From contig BAJA01000012.1 of the NCBI GenBank assembly GCA_000613465.1, positions 1 to 64,000 of the forward strand: a DNA stretch of 64,000 nt, written 5' to 3'. The notes under the pieces were generated by a model. The model searched no databases. It saw nothing but the letters and a program-made list of their open reading frames with translations, and was not told where the DNA came from. Made by a program: the position numbers and the translations under genes. Of this stretch, positions 43,471-54,018 are shown piece by piece. This stretch comes from Bacteroides nordii WAL 11050 = JCM 12987 (GTDB lineage Bacteria > Bacteroidota > Bacteroidia > Bacteroidales > Bacteroidaceae). Position 1 is the first letter of the stretch. Each line of letters begins with the position of its first letter.

Positions 43471-45912
43471 ATGAAGAATCTAAATTTTCTGAAGTTGTTT
43501 TTTGGAACAATGCTCTTAATTGCCACAACGGCCTTTGTGAGTTGTGTTGACGATAATGACGACACCGAGGCTCCTTATCTGGAAGTCTCTCCAACAAATC
43601 TGATTTTTACTACAGACGGTACTCCTGCCGAAGGCAGCCAATCATCTTTTGAGATTTCGACCAATCGCCATTGGACAGCAACCGTAAAAGATGACAAATC
43701 CTGGGTAACTCTTTCTGCAACTGAAGGAGATGGTTCTGCAACGATTCAAGTTAGTATCCCGGAAAATATCACAGATGAGGCAAGCGTTGAAATCCAGATT
43801 TCAAATAAAGTAGGTCCATTGATGACAGAAACAGTGAAGATCAAAAGTGGCAATATTGCGCCTGTGGAAGTTATCTATCACGAAACTGTCGGTACAACAA
43901 CTATCACAGATCCTCCTACTTATGTAGATGCTTATCAAGGATGGACTAAAACGGGTATGGGTGTTGCCGACGTCACTTATTCAGGACAAAAAGCAACAGT
44001 GCGTGCATCCGGTTTATCCAATGCCAATGCATATGAAGGTGCTTCAGGCCCCAATGTTGTATTCTTTGGAACATTACCTGCTGACTTCCAAATAAATAAT
44101 ATTACTCTAAACGCAGAGCAAACCAATTTAAGACTCACATTTGGTGCCAGCTATTCCTACAAACCGGAAGGAGCTACTGAATATGATAACACTTTTGACC
44201 CGTCCAAATTCATATTATCGTTAAGTGCCGATGGAACGAACTGGGTTCCTGTAAATTATACAAAGAATAATGGTGATGAAAAATCTCCTTACTGGATTTT
44301 TGCAACATCAAACTTTACGTTAAAACAAGCTTCTGCAAAATTATACATCAAGTTCACTGCTTTAGCAGCATCTGCTTTCCGCCTTGATGATATTACACTA
44401 TCCACAGGTAATGGTGGACAAGAAATAGATTTAGGAAATGTTACTCCACCGGAACCGGCAGAAACAAAACCAATTACCATTCCTGAACTTATCGGAATGA
44501 TGACTACAACGCAAACTCCAGTAGATGCTACTTTCGATCGTACATTCGAAGCTATTGTACAAAGTAACACTGAAGGAGGAAACTATACAGTTAACAACCT
44601 CGTTCTCGCAACAGAAGGAGCAACTACTGCAGGCAATGGCATTACACTATTTGGAAGTCAGGTTGATCCTGCTGCACTGCAACTTACCCAAGGAGATAAA
44701 GTAAAAGTTACTCTCTATAAAGGTCTTGCCAAAACAGTTAATTATAATGGTATGTACGAAGTAACCGGTTCTAAAGATGACAATTGGGCTAAGGTTGAAA
44801 AACTCACCGGTAAAGCAACAATCACCCCGATTATCATTACTGCAGACAAACTTGCGGAATATCAAGGTATGACGGTTACCATAAAGAATGCAACTCCCGA
44901 AAATGCAGGAATATGGGGAAGTGCAGACACTCACACTTTCACAGCAGGAGGCTTTACATTCGCTGTATTCTGTAAAGAAGATGCCCCGGCATTTGCCAAC
45001 CAACCGTTTGTGAAGACAGAAAGCGACATCACCGGCCTGGCAGCAGTTTATAGAAACAACAGCCAGCTTGTGCCACGTACTTTGCAAGATGTTGTAGGTT
45101 TCAATTCCAATGATCCTACAATTGTAAAGGTAACACCCGCTTCTGTTAATTTCCCAACAACCGGTGGAACACAAATCCTGGAAGTCGAAATCAGAAACCA
45201 AGGTAGTAATACACTCTCGGCTGATGGTTTGAGCGGTATTTTATCTGCAACCGTAAATGGTTCGCAAATTACAGTTACTGCCGAAGCAAATAACAGTGAG
45301 ACAGCAGTCAACCAAACTTTACTGATTTCGCTCACTAACGGAAATACATTTACCGTTCCTGTAAAGGTAGCTCCGATAGGAGGTGGTGACGGATATACCT
45401 TAATATCCACATTAGAAAGCCTTAGCGCCGGAAGCTATTTGATGGCGGGATATGCGGAAAAGAACAATGACAACGTAGATCTGACCCCATATACTTATCA
45501 AATGTGGACAGGAGCAATTTCTTCCAAAGATGCCGAAGCTAAATCAAACAGTGATCTCGTTACGGTTTCATACCAATATACAGATAATCAACTGACTCCT
45601 AAGAGTGAATCAGAACTTGCAACAACAGAAGTTGAACTTATAGCGGTTTCCGGAAAAGCCAATACCTATTACATTAAGGTTGGCGATAAATACTTATACA
45701 ATTCAGTAAATGCCACCAACCGGAGACTCTATTTCAAAGACACAACAGACGGAGCCGAATGGGTATTTGCCAACAAGAATAATGGGACAGGTGTCGTGGC
45801 ATCAAACAATGCAACCTATTTAATGACAGCCTCTGCAAATTCCAACTATCTCCGTTCTTATAAAACAGAGACTCAAACGAAAGTCGGAGTGTTCTTTTTT
45901 AAGAAAGAGTAA
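43471..45912 (+). CDS. BACON- and DUF5689-domain surface lipoprotein
   Basis: This 813-residue protein has a lipoprotein signal (ATTAFVSCVDDNDD; the acidic residues after Cys predict surface export). A BACON-type Ig-like domain covers about residues 30-130 (FEISTNRHWTATVKDDKSWV; DEASVEIQISNKVG). A jelly-roll-like region follows (about 135-310). A DUF5689/OB-fold segment covers about 325-545 (ITIPELIGMMTTTQTPVDAT; LTQGDKVKVTLYKGLAKTVN). A second BACON-like domain covers about 550-640 and a C-terminal domain the rest (YTLISTLESLSAGSYLMAGY). No catalytic residues are recognised. It likely binds a ligand at the cell surface for the enzymes and receptor encoded after it, perhaps nucleic acid. Confidence 0.82.
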   Translation: MKNLNFLKLFFGTMLLIATTAFVSCVDDNDDTEAPYLEVSPTNLIFTTDGTPAEGSQSSFEISTNRHWTATVKDDKSWVTLSATEGDGSATIQVSIPENITDEASVEIQISNKVGPLMTETVKIKSGNIAPVEVIYHETVGTTTITDPPTYVDAYQGWTKTGMGVADVTYSGQKATVRASGLSNANAYEGASGPNVVFFGTLPADFQINNITLNAEQTNLRLTFGASYSYKPEGATEYDNTFDPSKFILSLSADGTNWVPVNYTKNNGDEKSPYWIFATSNFTLKQASAKLYIKFTALAASAFRLDDITLSTGNGGQEIDLGNVTPPEPAETKPITIPELIGMMTTTQTPVDATFDRTFEAIVQSNTEGGNYTVNNLVLATEGATTAGNGITLFGSQVDPAALQLTQGDKVKVTLYKGLAKTVNYNGMYEVTGSKDDNWAKVEKLTGKATITPIIITADKLAEYQGMTVTIKNATPENAGIWGSADTHTFTAGGFTFAVFCKEDAPAFANQPFVKTESDITGLAAVYRNNSQLVPRTLQDVVGFNSNDPTIVKVTPASVNFPTTGGTQILEVEIRNQGSNTLSADGLSGILSATVNGSQITVTAEANNSETAVNQTLLISLTNGNTFTVPVKVAPIGGGDGYTLISTLESLSAGSYLMAGYAEKNNDNVDLTPYTYQMWTGAISSKDAEAKSNSDLVTVSYQYTDNQLTPKSESELATTEVELIAVSGKANTYYIKVGDKYLYNSVNATNRRLYFKDTTDGAEWVFANKNNGTGVVASNNATYLMTASANSNYLRSYKTETQTKVGVFFFKKE

Positions 45913-45936
45913 TAAAGTTGTATTTAAATAATTATT

Positions 45937-45976
45937 CAAGCTACTCTTGGTTGATTCCCAGTCAAGAGTAACTTGT
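45937..45976 (+). promoter_or_regulatory. hairpin between the first two genes of the locus
   Basis: CTACTCTTG and CAAGAGTAA pair around a 15-base loop in the 89-base spacer. There is no clear T-run, so it is more likely an RNA-stability or partial-termination element than a full terminator. Confidence 0.4.
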
Positions 45977-46001
45977 CTAAAAAAGGAAAATAGAAATTTA
46001 A

Positions 46002-47195
46002 ATGACATCAATTCATAAATATTATACAGCTGTAATACACACCACCTTACTCACAGTATTAATGCTGTGTGCAGGAGCCTGTGGCAGTGATGATCCGGAA
46101 GTATCACAAGAGCCGAATGTTGCTTACTGGAAAATATCTTCGACAGTAAGTTCGTCCGAGGGTTCTTCGGCAATCATCATAACAGGAACAACAGGCATTG
46201 AGTGGGACGCAGACGTTGTCGAAGGAAATACCTGGTGTGCATTCAGTAGTAAAGACTATACGAATTCTACCAAGAGCGGTGTAGTAAACAGTGGACTTAA
46301 TGTACTATATGTATACTACAAAAGCAATACCGGAAAAGAGCAACGTGAAGCCAAAATCTCTTTCCGCTTTGCGGGAGGAGAAGCACAGACTTTCACCTTG
46401 ATACAACTTGCCGAATCGCAACAAAACTTACCGCCATTCGGAGCTTGGGCAGAACTGCCGGCACCTAAGGAGAATGCGAATTATCAATACGTCACACATT
46501 ACGGTCCACTAAGCAACAATAAAAAAGTTCGTAATTACTCTATCTGTTTCGATAAGATAAAGAAAGCTGCATTATGGGTAGCATATCCAATACATAATGC
46601 CTATTTAGGAAATGTCAAACGTACAGACGCATGGGCTTTTGATCCCATCATTCCTATTGCTTACCAAGCAAACTGCGTAGATAAATCATACAGAGGATCC
46701 TATGATCGTGGACACCAATTACCATCGGCAGATCGTTTGGCTACTGATGAATTGAATGCTCAAACTTTCTATATGTCGAATATGACTCCACAATTAGATG
46801 AACTGAATCAAAAGATGTGGGCAAAGCTCGAAGCCAGGGTCCGTGGAAACAAATGCTCCGATACTTTATATGTAGTAACCGGTGCCATTTTTAATTCCAA
46901 TGCAACCACATTTGACGGAGCCGGCAATGTAGTATCACTTCCAACGAACTACTATAAAGTTCTGTTGCGCACCAAAAGTGGTTCGACAGGTAAGGCTATC
47001 AAGGATTGTTCGGACAGTGAACTTATCTCTATCGGATTCTGGGTGGAACAGAAACCTTATGGTAATATTGAACCTCCCCGGTCTATTTGTACATCAGTAG
47101 CAGATATTGAAGCAAAAACAGGTTTCACGTTTTTCCCACAAGTATCAGCAACTGTAAAACAACAAAACAACCCTACACAATGGGGAATCAACTAA
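46002..47195 (+). CDS. DNA/RNA non-specific endonuclease (NUC1 family) lipoprotein
   Basis: This 397-residue protein has a lipoprotein signal (VLMLCAGACGSDDPEV). A BACON-like domain covers about residues 40-137 (TGIEWDADVVEGNTWCAFSS). A beta-beta-alpha-metal nuclease domain covers about 160-390. The catalytic His lies in YDRGHQLPSADRLA (DRGH at about 235-238). The metal-binding Asn lies in MSNMTPQLDELNQKMWAKLE. Relatives are secreted or surface nucleases (NucA, EndoG, Serratia type) that cut DNA and RNA. Fusion to BACON and linkage to a phosphatase-fold enzyme and a TonB receptor suggest degradation of extracellular nucleic acid. Confidence 0.92.
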   Translation: MTSIHKYYTAVIHTTLLTVLMLCAGACGSDDPEVSQEPNVAYWKISSTVSSSEGSSAIIITGTTGIEWDADVVEGNTWCAFSSKDYTNSTKSGVVNSGLNVLYVYYKSNTGKEQREAKISFRFAGGEAQTFTLIQLAESQQNLPPFGAWAELPAPKENANYQYVTHYGPLSNNKKVRNYSICFDKIKKAALWVAYPIHNAYLGNVKRTDAWAFDPIIPIAYQANCVDKSYRGSYDRGHQLPSADRLATDELNAQTFYMSNMTPQLDELNQKMWAKLEARVRGNKCSDTLYVVTGAIFNSNATTFDGAGNVVSLPTNYYKVLLRTKSGSTGKAIKDCSDSELISIGFWVEQKPYGNIEPPRSICTSVADIEAKTGFTFFPQVSATVKQQNNPTQWGIN

Positions 47196-47206
47196 TATTC
47201 TGACGT

Positions 47207-48241
47207 ATGAAAAAACTATTAATTCCTTCAATTTTCTTTGTGTTACTGATCTCGTTCAGTTTCGCACAGAAGCCTTATAAAGTAGTTTTCTACAACATCG
47301 AGAATTTCTTTGACACGATCAACGATCCTGAAGTTCTGGATGACGAGTTTACTCCCGAAGGACCTAAAAAATGGAATACAACCAAATATAACAAGAAGCT
47401 CAGTAATATCGAACGGGTGCTTTTTGACATCGCTGCCATTGATAAAAATTATCCGGTTGTAATTGGTGTTTCAGAAGTAGAAACCCGTGGCGTATTAGAG
47501 GATATTATCGCTACTCCTAAACTTGCTCCGGGTAATTACCGAATCGCACACTTCGATTCTCCCGAAGCACGTGGAGTGGACGTAGCATTCCTGTATCGTC
47601 CTGACGTATTTAAAATAGAAGGACAATATCCGGTGAAAACAGTCATTCCTTCGTTGCCCAACTTCAAGACACGTGATATTCTCACCATGTGGGGAACCAT
47701 CGAAGATGAACCGTTCTTCTTTATGGTAGCGCACTGGCCGTCGCGTCTGGGAGGCAAAGAAGCTTCCGAATTCAAACGGATCGCGGTAGGAGAACAGATG
47801 CGTAGCATTGCAGACTCAGTATTGAGAGCTAATCCGGCCACAAAAGTGATAGCAATGGGCGACTTTAATGATGATCCTACAGACAAGAGTATTGCACAAG
47901 GGTTGGGAGCAAAATTCAAATTAAAAGACCTCAAAGAAGGAGACCTCTATGATCCTTATGCCGATATGCTTAAAGCAGGATATGGAACACTGGCTTATGG
48001 TGATGCATGGAATATCTTCGATAATATCGTAGTAACAGAAAATCTTGCCACAGGTTCTACCGGCAAACTTAAGCTTCAAAAGGCTCCCGGTTCTAAATTC
48101 TATGGCAATATTTTCAAACAAAGTTATATGATACAAAAAGAGGGACAGTTTAAAGGATATCCATTGCGCACATATGTAGGCAATAATTTCCAGGGTGGTT
48201 ATAGTGACCACTTCCCCGTATATATCTATATAGGTAAATAA
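47207..48241 (+). CDS. endonuclease/exonuclease/phosphatase (EEP) family enzyme, exported
   Basis: This 344-residue protein has a signal peptide (LLIPSIFFVLLISFSFAQ) and an EEP fold with KVVFYNIENFFDTINDPE (metal-binding Asn/Glu), VIGVSEVETRGVLEDI, VIAMGDFNDDPTDKSI (Asp/Asn) and a final GGYSDHFPVYIYI (Asp-His). All key residues of the DNase I/sphingomyelinase-like family are present. It lies 11 bases after the NUC1 gene. In this setting it could shorten oligonucleotides or remove phosphates in the periplasm; the exact substrate is not decided. Confidence 0.9.
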   Translation: MKKLLIPSIFFVLLISFSFAQKPYKVVFYNIENFFDTINDPEVLDDEFTPEGPKKWNTTKYNKKLSNIERVLFDIAAIDKNYPVVIGVSEVETRGVLEDIIATPKLAPGNYRIAHFDSPEARGVDVAFLYRPDVFKIEGQYPVKTVIPSLPNFKTRDILTMWGTIEDEPFFFMVAHWPSRLGGKEASEFKRIAVGEQMRSIADSVLRANPATKVIAMGDFNDDPTDKSIAQGLGAKFKLKDLKEGDLYDPYADMLKAGYGTLAYGDAWNIFDNIVVTENLATGSTGKLKLQKAPGSKFYGNIFKQSYMIQKEGQFKGYPLRTYVGNNFQGGYSDHFPVYIYIGK

Positions 48242-48256
48242 AAATCTTTAATATTT

Positions 48257-50998
48257 ATGAGAATAAAAACATTCCTAATTATGGTATTATCTCTGTTATC
48301 ACTAACCGCTTATGCGCAGTATGGTGGTATCAAGGGTAAGGTCGTTTCCCGTACTACACGTGCGGCTATTGACGGTGTAAAGGTCACCTTGACACCGGGA
48401 GACGTGACGACAAAGACCGATGCTACAGGTAATTTTGAGATTGAAAATTTAGCAAAAGGTGAATACTCTCTTACCTTTGAAGCTGCAGAGTTCGAATCAC
48501 TCACCATCGCTGTTCGTGTAGACAAGATGATAAGAGATATCAATAATGTGGTGATGGTTCCTGATAACGTTACTCCGATGATGGATGATGCCATCTTTAC
48601 AGAGTTCGATACCGAAACACTTGAAGATGCACAATCATTGCCTTCGTCATTGTCTGCATCAAAAGATGTCTTCAACAACATTGCATCTTATAAATTCAGT
48701 GAAATGCGATTCAACGTCCGTGGTTATGACTCTCAATATTCAGACGTTTACATGAACGGAATTCAGCTCAATGATGCAATGACAGGATATACTCCATGGT
48801 CATTGTGGAGCGGTCTGAATGACGCAACACGTAACCAGGAGATAACTTCCGGACTGAATATGGGGGATATGGGAATCGGTGGTATTGCCGGTACAACTAA
48901 TATCAATACCCGCCCTTCACAGATGCGTAAAGGCTTGCGCGCAAGTGTAGTAAATGGTAACTCCATGTACCGTTTTCGCGGAATGGTGACCTATTCATCC
49001 GGTCAACAGGACAATGGCTGGTCCTATGCCTTCTCCGTATCAACGTCAGGGAGGTAATTCTTATGTGGACGGTGTTTACTACAATGCTTTCGGATACTTT
49101 GCTTCTATTGAGAAACAATTTAATCCTCAGCATCGTCTTGGATTAACCATCTTAGGTGCTCCTACAGAACGTGGAGCACAACAAGCATCCACTCAGGAAG
49201 CCTATGACTTGGTAGGAAACAATTACTACAACCCAAACTGGGGATGGCAGGATGGTAAACGCCGCAATGCACGCGTACGTAATTATCACGAACCCATTGC
49301 AATGCTTAATTACACATTTGATATTAATGATCGTTCGCAATTAAACGTTGCCAGTTCACTGCGATTTGGCCAGAATGGTTATTCTGCATTAACCTGGTAC
49401 GGCGGTCCGGACCCACGCCCCGACTACTACCGTTATCTGCCAAGCTTTTATAATGGTACGGAAATAGGTGCATGGCTCGATGAAGCATGGCGTGCCAATA
49501 CAGACAATATCCGTCACATCAATTGGGACCAATTGTATGACATCAACCGCAACCAGCCGGAAAATTCATTGTATGGTTCCGGACGTCGTGCCATCAACAT
49601 GATTGAAGAACGCCATACCGATCAGTTGGACTGGAATTTCTACACACAGTTTTCCCACATTCTCCGTAATAGCTCTAAAATTAATGGGGGAGTGAACTTA
49701 CGCCGTAACCGTACCGAATATTACAGCGAAGTAAAAGATTTGTTAGGCGGTGATTACTGGGTAGATGTGGATAAGTTTGCAGAACGCGACATGGGTGGTC
49801 TCAATCCTATTCCTTATCAGAACGATATGGATTACTATGAGAAATATGGACATGCACGCGCTGCCAAAGAAGGTGATAAATACAGTTATGACTATTACGG
49901 AAACAACCTCACTGCACGTGCCTGGGCAATGTATGAAACGAACTTCAAAGGCCTTGGTATAAATCTTGGCGGTGAAATCGGGCATTCTACTTTGTGGCGT
50001 CATGGTTTATGGAAAAAAGGATTGTTCCCAAATGATTCACAGGGTGACTCTAAAAAGCTGAACTATCTGACTTATAAGCTGAAAGCCAACTTCAATTATA
50101 AATTTTCGGCAGCTCACTCCATTGAGGCCAGCATTATTTATATGCAGGATGCTCCGGCATTCCAGTCGGCATTCGTATCTCCCGTACACGTAATTCAGTT
50201 ACTCCGGGTATCTCGGCAGAAAAAGTATTTGGTGTAGATGCATCTTACAACTTCCGTTGGGGTGATTTTAAAGCACGCGTATCAGGCTATTATACCAAAT
50301 TCATGGATCAGTCGAAGGTTATTTCCTACTATGACGATGTAGAATCTACTTTCTCCAACTTTGCCATGAGCGGTATTGATAAGCAGCACTTTGGTCTGGA
50401 AGTTGCCGCATCCATACCTCTGTATGCCGGATTGGCTCTGAACGGTGCTATAAGCTGGGGACAGTTTACTTACGACTCTAACCCCGATTATGTACAGATT
50501 CAGGATAACAGTGGAGAAATTAAAAATGAAGGTAAAGTTTACTGGAAAAATTTCCGTGTAGAAAGTACCCCTCAGACAGCAATGAATATTGGTTTGTCTT
50601 ATCGTAGCCGTAATAATATTTATGCTTCCGTTGATATGAACTACTATAATAATATGTATCTGTCTATGAGTCCTCTCTACCGTACAGACGCTGTATTATC
50701 ACGTAACATGTCAGCAGAAGATATCCGTGAGTTGCGCCATCAGGAGAAATTCAATTCAGCTTGTGTATTCAATGCAAGTGTAGGTAAGAACTGGTACATT
50801 AACCGTGCGTACACACTTGGATTCAGCCTGGAAGTAAAGAATCTGCTCAACAACCAAGATATTAAGACCGGTGGATACGAACAGATTCGTTTGCTCAAGA
50901 ACAAAGATGAGAACTATCAGACTTATCAACCGTTCGACTCGAAATATTTCTATATGTTCGGTACGACCTATTATATGAATATTTATTTCCGCTTCTAA
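48257..50998 (+). CDS. TonB-dependent outer-membrane receptor of the nuclease locus (frameshifted twice)
   Basis: Three frames join into about 914 residues. There is a signal peptide (IMVLSLLSLTAYAQ), a carboxypeptidase-regulatory-like domain (GGIKGKVVSRTTRAAIDGVK) and a plug (FNVRGYDSQYSDVYMNGIQL; GGIAGTTNINTRPSQM). The barrel ends TYYMNIYFRF. Breaks lie near 49043 (a 2-base loss or 1-base gain; restored SVS-RQGGNSYVDGVYYN) and near 50183 (one lost C; restored SPRTRNSVTPGISAEKVFGV). It starts 15 bases after the EEP gene. It has no SusD partner but is followed by a DUF5689 lipoprotein, so it may import the products of the two nuclease-type enzymes. Confidence 0.9.
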
Positions 50999-51017
50999 AT
51001 GACGTAACGAATAAAAA

Positions 51018-52019
51018 ATGAAAGCTATGAACAAAATAGTAAAAATATGTATGATTGCAGCAGTCGTGTTGAGTTTCACTGGCTGCTACAATGACTTTGA
51101 CGATCCTGCTCCTGCAAAAGTATGGACGAAAGAGGATTTTTCTAATGAGAAGATTATTTCTATCAAGGATTTCAAACAACTGTTCTATGATGTATATGGT
51201 AGTGGTGAAACAAGTCTGGCCAAAACGCTTGAAATAACAGAAGATTATGTAATACATGGAAAAGTAATCTCAAGTGATCAGGCTGGTAACGTTTACAAAT
51301 CAGTATATATTTACGATGAAGAATCCGAATCGGCCATCGAACTCAAACTGATGGTTAGTAACTATGTGTTCTATCATCCGGGACAAGAGATTTTTGTAAA
51401 AACCAAAGGATTGGCCATTGGTAGTTATCGCTATATGTTAAGCGTAGGAGGAATGCCTACTGCTACTGACATTGCCAAGGGTTATGCAAACCGTAACCTG
51501 GAAACACAGCTTCTGGTCAACGCACACATTTTCCCAGGAGCCTTGGGAGAATTAACTGCTGCAGACACACTGGTGGTTAATGCAACCAATTACAAAAAAG
51601 AACTTACGGATGATGCTTTAGGACGTTTAGTACGTTTTGAAGGTTTGGAGTATAAAGCCGGCACTTTTGATGGTGATACATATCCTCAGTTTCTGGAGGT
51701 TACCTATCCGGGAGGACAAACAGAGGCTGTTTATACCAATAAATTCTATGAGAGTGAAGGCTTGACACCCACTTATGCTTATAGCTACAATAATCAACGT
51801 TATTACGGTTCATCCTGGTTCTCTTTTGGAGGAACTTCGACCTCATCGGGTAACTACATTGTACGCGTAAGCGGTTATGCCAACTTCGCACTTCAACCGT
51901 TACCCCAAAATGGTCAAAAAGGGGATATCACAGCAATCTATACAAAATATTCAGCCAAAAAGGGTAATTACATTAAATATCAGTTATTGGTTAATAGTAT
52001 GAATGATATTAAATTTTGA
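51018..52019 (+). CDS. DUF5689-domain surface lipoprotein
   Basis: This 333-residue protein has a lipoprotein signal (AAVVLSFTGCYNDFDD) with acidic residues after the Cys, as in surface-exposed lipoproteins. A DUF5689/OB-like region follows (IISIKDFKQLFYDVYGSGET; YVIHGKVISSDQAGNVYKSV; IELKLMVSNYVFYHPGQEIF) and a C-terminal half with GRLVRFEGLEYKAGTFDGDT. It shares the DUF5689 type with the first gene of the locus. A start at MNKIVK (51027) is equally possible. It ends the locus, lies 19 bases after the TonB receptor and probably works as its surface partner in place of a SusD. Confidence 0.85.
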   Translation: MKAMNKIVKICMIAAVVLSFTGCYNDFDDPAPAKVWTKEDFSNEKIISIKDFKQLFYDVYGSGETSLAKTLEITEDYVIHGKVISSDQAGNVYKSVYIYDEESESAIELKLMVSNYVFYHPGQEIFVKTKGLAIGSYRYMLSVGGMPTATDIAKGYANRNLETQLLVNAHIFPGALGELTAADTLVVNATNYKKELTDDALGRLVRFEGLEYKAGTFDGDTYPQFLEVTYPGGQTEAVYTNKFYESEGLTPTYAYSYNNQRYYGSSWFSFGGTSTSSGNYIVRVSGYANFALQPLPQNGQKGDITAIYTKYSAKKGNYIKYQLLVNSMNDIKF

Positions 52020-52026
52020 ATCGAAC

Positions 52027-52116
52027 TCACCACAGAGTAACACCGAGTTCCACAGAGTACTATTTATCTGATTTACAATAAAAAACTCGACAAAACTCTG
52101 TGTGACTCTGTGGTGA
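52027..52116. repeat. inverted repeat of the CACAGAGT family
   Basis: ACCACAGAGTAACACCGAGT at 52029-52048 and ACTCTGTGTGACTCTGTGGT at 52095-52114 pair imperfectly. This is the same family as the outer arms at 23332-23519. Confidence 0.7.
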
Positions 52117-52142
52117 AACCTATTCAAAGCCATCATAAAAAG

Positions 52143-52175
52143 AGTCCGGATGATGTTAAAAGCTTCATCCGGACT
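52143..52175. terminator. terminator between convergent genes
   Basis: AGTCCGGATGA pairs with TCATCCGGACT around an 11-base loop, with a T-rich tail on the plus side. It ends the nuclease locus. Confidence 0.85.
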
Positions 52176-52200
52176 TTCTTATTATAAAAAGATCAATCGG

Positions 52201-53496
52201 TTACAAGAAATAGAATATTAATAATACCACCGCATTTACCGCTATCACACAACCGAATCCTCCCAATATCCAGGGACGCAGCTTACTCCCTTTCCCGGCA
52301 AAGAACAATGCGTAGCACATATTAACCATAATATTGCTCACAATAGCCTGCATACTACAAGCTGTGATCACCAACGCAGCGACAGTACCTGTACTTTGCA
52401 ATAAGTTCAGAATAAAAGGAGTAATATCACTAAAACCCGAAACAAACGACAGAAGGTTTAACCCTCCCGTGCCTGCATAAATCAACGTATAGTGCGTAAG
52501 AACGGTAAACACAACAAACAGCACAGCGAAAATCAATGCTACTTTAAACTCCAGCGGATTGCTACCGTCTTCATCCTCATCCACATTTTCAGTGACATCT
52601 GTTTTCTTCCTTCGCGAATGAATAAACCATGCAACAGCTGCCGCAGTCAATGCCATGATAAGGAGATAAGGATAAATATCCAGAAATATCTCACGACTGA
52701 AAATAGAGATCAGTATCATAAACCGCAAAAACATCATACTAACTGCCAGCAACATAGCAGCAACATATTCTGTTGCCTGACCGGAATGTATATTACGACT
52801 TTTACGCGCTAAAACAGAGATAGTGGCAGTACTACTATAAAGCCCCCCTACAATGCCGGAAACCAACACACCGGACTCACGAAACACATAACGTTTCAGC
52901 AAATAAGACAGATATGAAATGCCGGAAACGACCACAGTAGCCAGCCATATGGAATAAGGAGTCAGGTTGATATCCGGGATAATATTCTCATCAGGCAACA
53001 TGGGCAAAATGATACCACTAATAGCCAGAAACTTGGCAAGGGTAATCATTTCATCGTTCTTCATACGCTGGGCGAATTCGGTGAAAGTATGCTTCAATTC
53101 CGTCAGTAATAATACGGTAACAACAACCATAACATAAAACCACGAAGGCTGCGTATCGACTATCGGAGCAATGCAATAAGTGATCAAAGCAATTATGATG
53201 GTGGTCACACCAAATACGTGGAACTGAGATTGCTTAACATAGTAATTCAAACCAAGCAAGATACCCAGTATCAAACCTCCTCCCATAAACAAACGCATAT
53301 CTGCCTTATCAAGAATGTAGAGTAAATATCCCAATATACCAATAAAGGTAAAGGTACGGTCAGTACCGAAAAGAGTCGTCTCTCCTTCTCGTTTCAGACT
53401 GATTTTACGTTGGGAAAGACCGATAAGAAGAGAAAACAAAGTCACCAGAATAAAAGTGACCAGTTCACGCGGAAGATAGTTATATAATTGCTCCAT
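52201..53496 (-). CDS. DUF4010/MgtC-like integral membrane protein
   Basis: This 431-residue protein has about twelve hydrophobic segments. The N-terminal part is MgtC/SapB-like (FILVTLFSLLIGLSQRKISL). The rest matches the DUF4010 arrangement (VSGIVGGLYSSTATISVLAR). A charged cytoplasmic loop near residue 300 reads TENVDEDEDGSN. I start at MEQLYNYL because AAAGGA lies about 8 bases before it; an upstream in-frame start adds nine residues. Transport of an ion has been suggested for the family, but the function is not established. Confidence 0.8.
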   Translation of the reverse strand: MEQLYNYLPRELVTFILVTLFSLLIGLSQRKISLKREGETTLFGTDRTFTFIGILGYLLYILDKADMRLFMGGGLILGILLGLNYYVKQSQFHVFGVTTIIIALITYCIAPIVDTQPSWFYVMVVVTVLLLTELKHTFTEFAQRMKNDEMITLAKFLAISGIILPMLPDENIIPDINLTPYSIWLATVVVSGISYLSYLLKRYVFRESGVLVSGIVGGLYSSTATISVLARKSRNIHSGQATEYVAAMLLAVSMMFLRFMILISIFSREIFLDIYPYLLIMALTAAAVAWFIHSRRKKTDVTENVDEDEDGSNPLEFKVALIFAVLFVVFTVLTHYTLIYAGTGGLNLLSFVSGFSDITPFILNLLQSTGTVAALVITACSMQAIVSNIMVNMCYALFFAGKGSKLRPWILGGFGCVIAVNAVVLLIFYFL

Positions 53497-53546
53497 ACAG
53501 TGTCCTTTTAATAATAAGAACAAATATACAGATTATTTTGTTAGCG

Positions 53547-54014
53547 TTACCAGGTTGTGTATGGTTTCTTCATCAACTGTGAATTATAGTAACGAACATC
53601 TCCTGTTACTTCCTGTCCGATAAAAGAAGGTTTCACAAAAGCCTCATCTTCAGCATTGAGTTCCACCTCTGCAACAATAAGTCCTTCGTTTTCACCATAA
53701 AACTCATCGACTTCAAAAATATGTTCACCACTACGAACCAAATAGCGGGTTTTATCAATTACCCCCGGTTCACAAAGTTTCATTAGTTCTTCTGCCTCAT
53801 GCAAAGACAGCTCTTTCTCCCATTCATAGCGGCTGGTTCCGGATTCATTAGAGGCTCCCTTGATAGTGAGATACCCTCTACCGTTACGAATTCGTACACG
53901 CACCGTCCGTCCACGGGCACTGCTTATATACCCCTGTACAATACGACTTTGCTCAAAAGCCTGTGATTTAAAATCTCCGATAACGAGAAACTTACGTTCT
54001 ATCTCCTGTGCCAT
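53547..54014 (-). CDS. CYTH-domain triphosphate-binding protein
   Basis: This 155-residue protein begins with the signature EIERKFLV (ExExK type). Arg/Lys-rich strands follow (TVRVRIRNGRGYLTIKG; DKTRYLVRSGEHIFEVDEF) and the acidic strand EGLIVAEVELNAEDE. These build the CYTH tunnel that binds inorganic or organic triphosphates with Mg; bacterial members hydrolyse tripolyphosphate or thiamine triphosphate. The -7 element TATCTTTG ends 4 bases before the ATG, so the transcript may be leaderless. Confidence 0.92.
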   Translation of the reverse strand: MAQEIERKFLVIGDFKSQAFEQSRIVQGYISSARGRTVRVRIRNGRGYLTIKGASNESGTSRYEWEKELSLHEAEELMKLCEPGVIDKTRYLVRSGEHIFEVDEFYGENEGLIVAEVELNAEDEAFVKPSFIGQEVTGDVRYYNSQLMKKPYTTW

Positions 54015-54018
54015 GCTG

